Origin: an uncultured Gammaproteobacteria bacterium
GTDB lineage: Bacteria > Pseudomonadota > Gammaproteobacteria > Pseudomonadales > Ketobacteraceae
Assembly (NCBI GenBank): GCA_913063125.1
Contig: CAJXZM010000037.1
Span: 1-42,619, forward strand
Length of the DNA stretch: 42,619 bases
Direction: 5' to 3'
A program made the position numbers and the translations under genes. Positions 37,477-42,619 of the stretch are shown one piece after another. Every line of letters starts with the position of its first letter. Position 1 is the first letter of the stretch. The notes below the pieces were generated by a model. The model did not search any database. It had not been told where the DNA came from and saw nothing but the letters and a program-made list of their open reading frames with translations.

Positions 37477-37670
37477 TACACGAATTTTACCGCCGAGGGT
37501 GTAAAGGGCTAGCCATCCAGGTTATCCGGCTGCTAAATATGACCTCGCCTTGTAACGCTCAATGTGCTTTGAGATGGTCGTAATATGTTGTTTTTATTGA
37601 CGATCATGTAAAAAGTTTCAAACAATGCTTGCTTACTCTGAGAATACCAGTAATATGCGCGTCATCTACC

Positions 37671-37746
37671 GGGCCGTTAGCTCAGTTGGTAGAGCAGTTG
37701 GCTTTTAACCAATTGGTCGTGCGTTCGAGTCGCACACGGCCCACCA
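37671..37746 (+). tRNA. tRNA-Lys (anticodon UUU)
   Basis: The 76-base gene forms a full cloverleaf: acceptor GGGCCGT/ACGGCCC, D arm GCTCAGTTGGTAGAGC, anticodon stem-loop with loop CTTTTAA (37702-37708) and anticodon TTT at 37704-37706, T arm GTGCG-TTCGAGT-CGCAC, and encoded CCA. A weak -10 (TAATAT, 37651-37656) lies upstream, followed by a GC-rich discriminator. Confidence 0.97.
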
Positions 37747-37753
37747 TATTCCG

Positions 37754-37790
37754 AAACCCCAAGTGATCATTCACTTGGGGTTTTTGTTTT
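37754..37790 (+). terminator. Terminator of tRNA-Lys
   Basis: A 13-bp perfect stem (37754-37766 with 37771-37783, core ACCCCAAGTGA) with a TCAT loop runs into TTTTTGTTTT. Confidence 0.93.
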
Positions 37791-37861
37791 TCTAGACCAC
37801 CAAAAAGTTGTTAGTCCTGCCTCAATAATTCAAGGTTTATTCTTCGGTCGCTTATTCCACC

Positions 37862-39226
37862 TTATTCCACCTTAGTCACCTGGCTGAATAACGTCCCTTT
37901 CCCTAGTTGTGTTGTTATAGTGTCGCCAATATCAATGGTTGAGCTGGTCCTTATTAGTGAGCCTTTTTTATCTTTAGTCATCGAATAGCCGCGGCTTAGT
38001 GTTGCAAGAGGACTTACGGTTTCAAGTCTATGAACGGTATGGACGAGAGTGGTTTGCCCATCCTTTAGCGCTTGTTTGCACGCGCGCTGGCTGCGCTGTT
38101 GCAATGACTGGATGCGCTGGGCTAGCTGGGTAATGCGATGGTTGGGGGTTTGGGCGTGAAGTTGGGCTGACAGGGTGGCAACTTCTGCTTTATGAAGGTT
38201 GAGAGATTGTGCAATTTGTAAAAGGAGGCGGTTCCCTAAATCATCCAGGCGTTGGCTATGTTCTTCGAGGCGCTTTCCAGGGTGGACAAGCTGCTTTTCC
38301 AGCCAATCTAAGGACTGCTGATGGTCGCTGATGATTTGGTCGATTTTGTCTTGGAACCAGTGCTGGTAGCCCGATAGAGTGCCGTACAGCTCATCCTGAT
38401 CTTGGCTTAGCATTTCTGCAGCTGCAGAGGGTGTTGGTGCTCGCATATCAGCCACAAAATCAGCAATAGTAAAGTCTACTTGATGGCCAACGGCAGAAAC
38501 GACGGGGATTTTACTGGCGAAGATGGCTCTTGCAAGTTGTTCATCGTTAAATGCCCAGAGGTCTTCCAGAGAGCCCCCACCGCGACCGATAATTAATATG
38601 TCGCAGTCTTTGCGCCGGTTTGCTGTGGCCAGTGCGTTGATCAGCTGTTTGGGGGCCTCATTGCCTTGTACCGCTACCGGGTAAATGGTGACGGGTAATA
38701 ACGGGAAGCGTCGAGCTAGTACCGACGTGATGTCATGTACTGCTGCCCCTGTGGGAGAAGTGATAACGCCAATTGATGTTGGATGGCTAGGTAACGGTTG
38801 TTTGTTGCTATCTTCAAACAGACCTTCTTGATGTAGGGACTGCTTTAATTGTTCGAAGGCTCTTTGTAGCGCTCCAAGGCCGGCCTCTTCCATTTCATCA
38901 ATGATAAGTTGATAGTCACCTCTTGGTGTGTAGAGGCTCAGTCGGCCTTTTACCAATACTTGCTGGCCGTTGCTGGGGCGAAATCTTAAGCGCATGTTGC
39001 GCCCTTTAAACATCGCTGCGCGCACTTGGGCGTTATCATCTTTTAGGGTGAGGTAAATATGGCCCGAGCGAGGTTGTGCCAAGTTGGATATTTCCCCTTC
39101 GAGCCATAAGCTAGGCAGGGTGTTTTCCAATAAATTCTTGGCAAATAGATTTAGCTCAGAAACGGAGAAAACGTGACGTTCATTCGTTTGGGCTGGCATG
39201 TTTTGGGTAATAGTATTTTTAATCAT
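37862..39226 (-). CDS. xseA: Exodeoxyribonuclease VII large subunit
   Basis: XseA with XseB degrades single-stranded DNA into oligonucleotides. The 454-residue protein has an N-terminal OB fold (about 17-115, VFSVSELNLFAKNLLE, LWLEGEISNLAQP), a catalytic domain (IGVITSPTGAAVHDI, IIGRGGGSLEDLWAFN, GHQVDFTIADFVADMRAPTP) and a long coiled-coil region (about 275-410). H and D of GHxxD are kept, with Gln in place of the usual Glu. An alternative start is M10. A 10-bp tandem repeat (37851-37870) surrounds the stop codon. It is convergent with the tRNA-Lys gene. Confidence 0.95.
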   Translation of the reverse strand: MIKNTITQNMPAQTNERHVFSVSELNLFAKNLLENTLPSLWLEGEISNLAQPRSGHIYLTLKDDNAQVRAAMFKGRNMRLRFRPSNGQQVLVKGRLSLYTPRGDYQLIIDEMEEAGLGALQRAFEQLKQSLHQEGLFEDSNKQPLPSHPTSIGVITSPTGAAVHDITSVLARRFPLLPVTIYPVAVQGNEAPKQLINALATANRRKDCDILIIGRGGGSLEDLWAFNDEQLARAIFASKIPVVSAVGHQVDFTIADFVADMRAPTPSAAAEMLSQDQDELYGTLSGYQHWFQDKIDQIISDHQQSLDWLEKQLVHPGKRLEEHSQRLDDLGNRLLLQIAQSLNLHKAEVATLSAQLHAQTPNHRITQLAQRIQSLQQRSQRACKQALKDGQTTLVHTVHRLETVSPLATLSRGYSMTKDKKGSLIRTSSTIDIGDTITTQLGKGTLFSQVTKVE

Positions 39227-39254
39227 GCGGGCATAATACCCGTCAGGGTGTAAT

Positions 39255-40175
39255 TTAGCGCGTCATTTTTTTAACAAATACCACAACAAATAATGCCAAG
39301 GTAAAGCTGCCGAGAAATGCTTCGAGAGCGGCTAGTGCTCTGGCGATACCTATTGGTGCGATATCACCGTAACCCAAGGTTGTGAAGGTGACAACGCTGA
39401 AGTAAAGCGCTCCAAGGAATGTTTTGATGTTTTCCAGCAGGCTTATATGAGGGTTAAAAGCAAGGGATTCACCGCTGAATGGCAAACCGGAAAAAAAATA
39501 CAAAGCAGCAAAAAGAGTAATCAGGCTCACGGAAAAGAGAATGACTCGAAGAGGCCGTTCACCGTATCCGCAGAATACATCCACCAACCTGGAAATAATA
39601 CGGTTGAATGACCACTTTGGCAGTTGTTTGCGGCGCATGATCATTTCCTTTTGAAAGAAATGACCTGCAAGTTCAAACAACCCTTGGAATTCTGCAATTT
39701 GGCGAAGGTGGCGATAGATTTCCTCAGCCTGTTGGTAAAGGTCGATTTTGTTATCTATGCTTTTGGCTTTTTGTGCCTGTTTTTCTTGGGTGATCTGCTT
39801 ACCCCAATTGACGTGTTCTATTTTTGCGCCCTTAAGATTAATTCCTAGCAGGTTGCAGTTTTCTAGGTTTGCGTAGTTTAAATTAGCTTTGGTAAGGTTC
39901 GCTTTCATTAGCGAGCTGCCAGAAAGGTCAATTTTGAACAGGTGAGCGTGTTCTAAATTGGCATGGTAGAGGTCGCAGTTGGTGAGTTTGTAGCCGGTCC
40001 TGGTGAGCTTGTTGACAAGGTTGATGCCGTGTAAGTCGCACCTGGAGAGTGAGAAGTTTACCATCGGTGTTTGATTTGCCGCTCTGAGTTCAAGTTGTGC
40101 CTTGATTCCCACGATACGAGGCCGGGTACCGTCTTGCCATACGTTGTCTGGGATGATGTTGTGCTCAATGTCCAT
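39255..40175 (-). CDS. Pentapeptide-repeat / two-TM potassium-channel fusion
   Basis: The 306-residue protein joins an N-terminal cytoplasmic pentapeptide-repeat domain (about 38-124, for example CDLYHANLEHAHLFKIDLSG and ANLTKANLNYANLENCNLLG), a helical linker (about 140-200) and a two-helix pore domain (helices about 210-229 and 279-301) with pore helix and selectivity filter TTLGYGD at 265-271. This should pass K+ as a tetramer. The pentapeptide part may be a ligand or interaction domain controlling the gate; that is inference. It is 28 bases upstream of xseA and could be co-transcribed with it. Confidence 0.88.
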   Translation of the reverse strand: MDIEHNIIPDNVWQDGTRPRIVGIKAQLELRAANQTPMVNFSLSRCDLHGINLVNKLTRTGYKLTNCDLYHANLEHAHLFKIDLSGSSLMKANLTKANLNYANLENCNLLGINLKGAKIEHVNWGKQITQEKQAQKAKSIDNKIDLYQQAEEIYRHLRQIAEFQGLFELAGHFFQKEMIMRRKQLPKWSFNRIISRLVDVFCGYGERPLRVILFSVSLITLFAALYFFSGLPFSGESLAFNPHISLLENIKTFLGALYFSVVTFTTLGYGDIAPIGIARALAALEAFLGSFTLALFVVVFVKKMTR

Positions 40176-40259
40176 GGAACTGTAGGCTCATGTTGATTTA
40201 GGGTTAGTTGCTCAGAGGCTAGTTTAAGGGTAGCAGATGAGAAGAGAGGCAAAGGGCGT

Positions 40260-40288
40260 TTGGTTATCTTCTCTTAATTAGATAAAAT
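40260..40288 (+). promoter_or_regulatory. Putative hisC promoter
   Basis: TTGGTT (40260-40265) and TAAAAT (40283-40288) with 17-bp spacing. A start of transcription near 40295 would give a usable leader only for the ATG at 40330. Confidence 0.5.
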
Positions 40289-40329
40289 ACGTCCTAATTA
40301 TGCGTTATCTATTTTTGGGAAATGAAAGT

Positions 40330-41406
40330 ATGAGCCGTTTTTGGAGTGATATTGTCCACAAGCTAACCCCTTATGTGCCAGGGGAACAGCCGAAAGTGTC
40401 TAATTTAATTAAGTTGAATACTAATGAGAACCCCTATGGGCCATCACCGAAAGTATTGGATGCGTTAAAAGCGGAAGCCAATGATAGCTTACGTCTCTAT
40501 CCAGACCCCAATGCTGACCTGCTTAAGGGGGCAATTGCACGGTATTACTCAGTGTCACAGAAACAGGTTTTTGTAGGTAATGGCTCTGATGAAGTGTTAG
40601 CCCACGCATTTCAGGGGTTACTGAAGCATGCAGAACCTTTGTTGTACCCAGACATTACTTATAGCTTTTATCCTGTGTATTGCGGTTTGTATAATGTGCC
40701 TTTTGAAACTGTTCCGCTAACGGATGCGTTTGACATTAATGTTGATGATTATCTTGTGACAAATGGACAAAAGGCTAATGGTGGTATTATTTTTCCGAAC
40801 CCTAATGCCCCAACAGGTAAATTATTGGCGCTATCCAGTATCGAAACCCTGTTAAAGGTCAATACTGACACGGTAGTTGTTATTGATGAGGCTTATATTG
40901 ATTTTGGGGGTGAAAGCGCTATTGCGTTAGTGGATCAGTATCCCAACTTGTTAGTCGTTCAGACGTTTTCAAAATCAAGATCATTGGCAGGGTTAAGGAT
41001 AGGGTTTGCCGTTGGGCACCCTGATTTGATTGAGGGTTTAGAGCGGGTGAAAAATAGTTTTAACTCCTATCCGTTGGATCGTTTTGCAATTAATGGCGGT
41101 GTTGCAGCACTGGCTGATGAGGCATACTTTCAGCAGACGTGTAATGCCATTATTGAGACTAGAGAAAGCCTCGTGAGAGAGTTGACCGCGTTGGGCTTTG
41201 ATGTGCTGCCTTCCGCTGCAAATTTTGTCTTCGCTCGGCACAAAGAGTCAAAGGCGGATGCTATCGCTTCAAAATTAAGAGAGGAGGCAATTATTGTTAG
41301 GCATTTTAAGCAGGAACGTGTTCAGGATTTTTTGCGAATTACGATTGGAACTAATGATGAATGTGATGCGCTTGTTAAAGCGCTTACGGATATTTTAAAA
41401 GATTAG
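40330..41406 (+). CDS. hisC: Histidinol-phosphate aminotransferase
   Basis: The 358-residue PLP enzyme interconverts imidazole-acetol phosphate and histidinol phosphate in histidine synthesis. The N-terminus [20 protein letters not shown], substrate-site [32 protein letters not shown] and the PLP lysine K215 in [16 protein letters not shown] are standard. The in-frame ATG at 40300 would lie almost at the predicted transcription start, so 40330 is preferred. No other his gene is in the window. Confidence 0.95.
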   Translation: MSRFWSDIVHKLTPYVPGEQPKVSNLIKLNTNENPYGPSPKVLDALKAEANDSLRLYPDPNADLLKGAIARYYSVSQKQVFVGNGSDEVLAHAFQGLLKHAEPLLYPDITYSFYPVYCGLYNVPFETVPLTDAFDINVDDYLVTNGQKANGGIIFPNPNAPTGKLLALSSIETLLKVNTDTVVVIDEAYIDFGGESAIALVDQYPNLLVVQTFSKSRSLAGLRIGFAVGHPDLIEGLERVKNSFNSYPLDRFAINGGVAALADEAYFQQTCNAIIETRESLVRELTALGFDVLPSAANFVFARHKESKADAIASKLREEAIIVRHFKQERVQDFLRITIGTNDECDALVKALTDILKD

Positions 41407-41413
41407 GCTGGTA

Positions 41414-41439
41414 AGGGACCTGCTGTGTAGTGGGTCCCT
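41414..41439. terminator. Weak hairpin between convergent hisC and hydrolase genes
   Basis: AGGGACC (41414-41420) pairs with GGTCCCT (41433-41439) around a 12-base loop. There is no U tract in either direction, so its role in termination is uncertain. Confidence 0.35.
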
Positions 41440-41452
41440 CAATTGTGTGGTG

Positions 41453-42619
41453 TTACATGCTACTTTCTTGTGTTTTCTTTTTCATGATTACGTCGTCAAG
41501 CGTGGTGTTTTTTTCTCGATAATCTCCATGAGAAAATCCCGTGTATGTTGAGCTGCTCATATCGCTGACTGACATGATGATTCGGGATTTGTTTTTAATG
41601 GCGATAGCGACGTTTACCCCTTGGATCGATGTGCCAGCAAAGTCCAGGCGGCTACCATCGGATACAACGCCTTGTTTGCCAGAGAAGGTCGAGTTGGTTG
41701 CAACGATGACTGATTCTCTTGCCGTGAGGGCTGTGCCTGAAGAGTGTGCCGTAGTGTTAATAATGTTGATAACAGAATCTTCAATCAAAATGTTGTCAGT
41801 GATTATGTCGCTTAGCGTTACTGCGGTACAACGCTTTATTGTTATGGATGAGAAGCGTCCGCTGTAGGTTGTGCCAGTCTCGTTATTGCAGGTGAGGGAG
41901 GGGAGGTTTTTCGTTTCAGTGTTTTGTATTTTACTGAGGTGTATGTTTGTCGTCTGATTCTGAACGTTGGTTGCTTCGTGTGCTCCTATCAAAAGAGCGC
42001 GTTTTAATTGCCCATTAAAAATTTTTGGATGTGAATTCATGGGGACATGTGCAGCGCCATCTATGATCGCTATTGATGCATTGGGTAGCCTTCCCGTGAG
42101 TAAATGACCTGTCCGCAACGGGGCTACTGAGTCTTTTCGACCCCAAATGATCGATGTGTGATGAGGGAAGTTTCGTATTGCTTGGCTAAAATCTTCTTCA
42201 ATAAGTGCTAGTGCAGCGTTGGCATTAGGTTTTCCTGCAAAGAACGCATTCCTGAGATCAGGGTTTTTATTTAATAGAATGGTTGGATCAGGTGTTATGG
42301 TGGCCAACTCAATGATGGAGCTGCCGAGATCAATGAGTTGGGATCCCAGTTTTTGTATCGCTATTGGGGCACTCTCAAGGGGTAATTGTATTTTTGCCGT
42401 ATGTTTTATAAATGCGGTTCGTTGCAATATACCTGCTGCGTCAACGAGTACGACACGGTTGATATCTTCTGGGAAGTTGGAGGCGTAGCGAAGTGCTATC
42501 GCTCCTCCCATAGAATGCCCAACTACGATCACCTTTCCTTTTGCGTAATTGGATGTTAACCAATGAATAAGTTTTGCGTAATGGGTTGGGGAGTAGCGCC
42601 CTGGTGGTGTTGCTGAATT
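41453..42619 (-). CDS. Alpha/beta-hydrolase with C-terminal beta-helix-like domain (5' end outside window)
   Basis: The frame is open to the window edge, and the 29 codons before GTG 42532 (including YSPTHYAKLIHWLTSNYA) read as normal hydrolase sequence, so the start lies beyond 42619. The nucleophile elbow is GHSMGG (Ser at 42514-42512), the acid is probably D in WGRKDSVAP, and the histidine is in DGAAHVPM, giving a full triad. After the hydrolase domain, about 150 residues form short strand-turn repeats rich in I, V, T, S and N (SDIITDNILIEDSVINIINT, TARESVIVATNSTFSG, SRLDFAGTSIQGVNVAIAIK), resembling a right-handed parallel beta-helix. The substrate is unknown; the added domain may bind carbohydrate or a surface. 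Confidence 0.85.
   Translation of the reverse strand, partial: NSATPPGRYSPTHYAKLIHWLTSNYAKGKVIVVGHSMGGAIALRYASNFPEDINRVVLVDAAGILQRTAFIKHTAKIQLPLESAPIAIQKLGSQLIDLGSSIIELATITPDPTILLNKNPDLRNAFFAGKPNANAALALIEEDFSQAIRNFPHHTSIIWGRKDSVAPLRTGHLLTGRLPNASIAIIDGAAHVPMNSHPKIFNGQLKRALLIGAHEATNVQNQTTNIHLSKIQNTETKNLPSLTCNNETGTTYSGRFSSITIKRCTAVTLSDIITDNILIEDSVINIINTTAHSSGTALTARESVIVATNSTFSGKQGVVSDGSRLDFAGTSIQGVNVAIAIKNKSRIIMSVSDMSSSTYTGFSHGDYREKNTTLDDVIMKKKTQESSM

Noticed and set aside
37671..37746. tRNA-Lys as an attachment site for a genomic island carrying the iron locus
   Set aside because: No integrase gene and no second copy of the tRNA 3' end was seen, and the iron genes lie on the 5' side of the tRNA.
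42530..42532. GTG at 42532 as the start of the hydrolase gene
   Set aside because: The frame continues upstream to the window edge with hydrolase-like sequence, and starting here would delete the first strands and helices of the fold.

Overview
The window reads as part of the chromosome of a marine-type gammaproteobacterium. The order trmJ-cysE-iscR-iscS-iscU-iscA-hscB-hscA-fdx-iscX-ndk-rlmN-pilW-rodZ-ispG-hisS-yfgM-bamB-der matches the Pseudomonas/Cellvibrionales type of layout, and the base composition is moderate to AT-leaning. The lineage is inferred from gene order and protein similarity recalled from memory; no search was run. No phage, IS element, integrase or CRISPR array was seen.

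Bases 1-3792: the 3' part of a soluble-looking multi-PAS chemoreceptor gene that begins upstream of the window, two strong hairpin terminators, a 50-residue orphan ORF, and a minus-strand suhB. The suhB product lacks a metal-ligand aspartate and the phosphate-site threonine of inositol monophosphatases. Bases 3996-11510: trmJ, cysE and the complete isc/hsc iron-sulfur assembly operon, with a near-consensus IscR type-1 operator in front of iscR and a long stem-loop between iscU and iscA. Bases 11660-21525: a housekeeping run of nucleotide metabolism (ndk), RNA modification (rlmN), pilus and cell-shape functions (pilW, rodZ), isoprenoid synthesis (ispG), tRNA charging (hisS), envelope assembly (yfgM, bamB) and ribosome assembly (der). 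It is closed by a terminator embedded in the end of der.

Bases 21551-29360 (all minus strand) are accessory. They hold an ATC-hydrolase-like protein coupled to an exported protein of unknown family, then a probable three-gene membrane cluster (RND/MMPL-type permease, zinc-ribbon membrane protein, DUF2914 protein), and a LysR regulator. Bases 29465-37476 form an iron-acquisition locus. A Fur-box promoter drives an OmpR-type two-component system, followed by a promoter with tandem repeats in place of a -35 box, then a TonB-dependent siderophore receptor, a TPR-sulfotransferase, and a DUF3649 / PepSY-TM / DUF3325 inner-membrane module. The likely logic is that iron limitation relieves Fur repression of the two-component system, which senses a periplasmic signal and activates the receptor operon.

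Bases 37671-42619: tRNA-Lys(UUU) with a strong terminator, xseA, a pentapeptide-repeat/potassium-channel fusion, hisC, and an alpha/beta-hydrolase with a parallel beta-helix-like C-terminal domain whose 5' end lies beyond the window.

The points most worth a second look are the SuhB active-site loss, the layered regulation of the iron locus with its embedded sulfotransferase, the hydrolase/beta-helix fusion, the recently duplicated putative heme-PAS modules, the iscU-iscA stem-loop, and the unknown exported protein paired with the ATC-hydrolase homologue.
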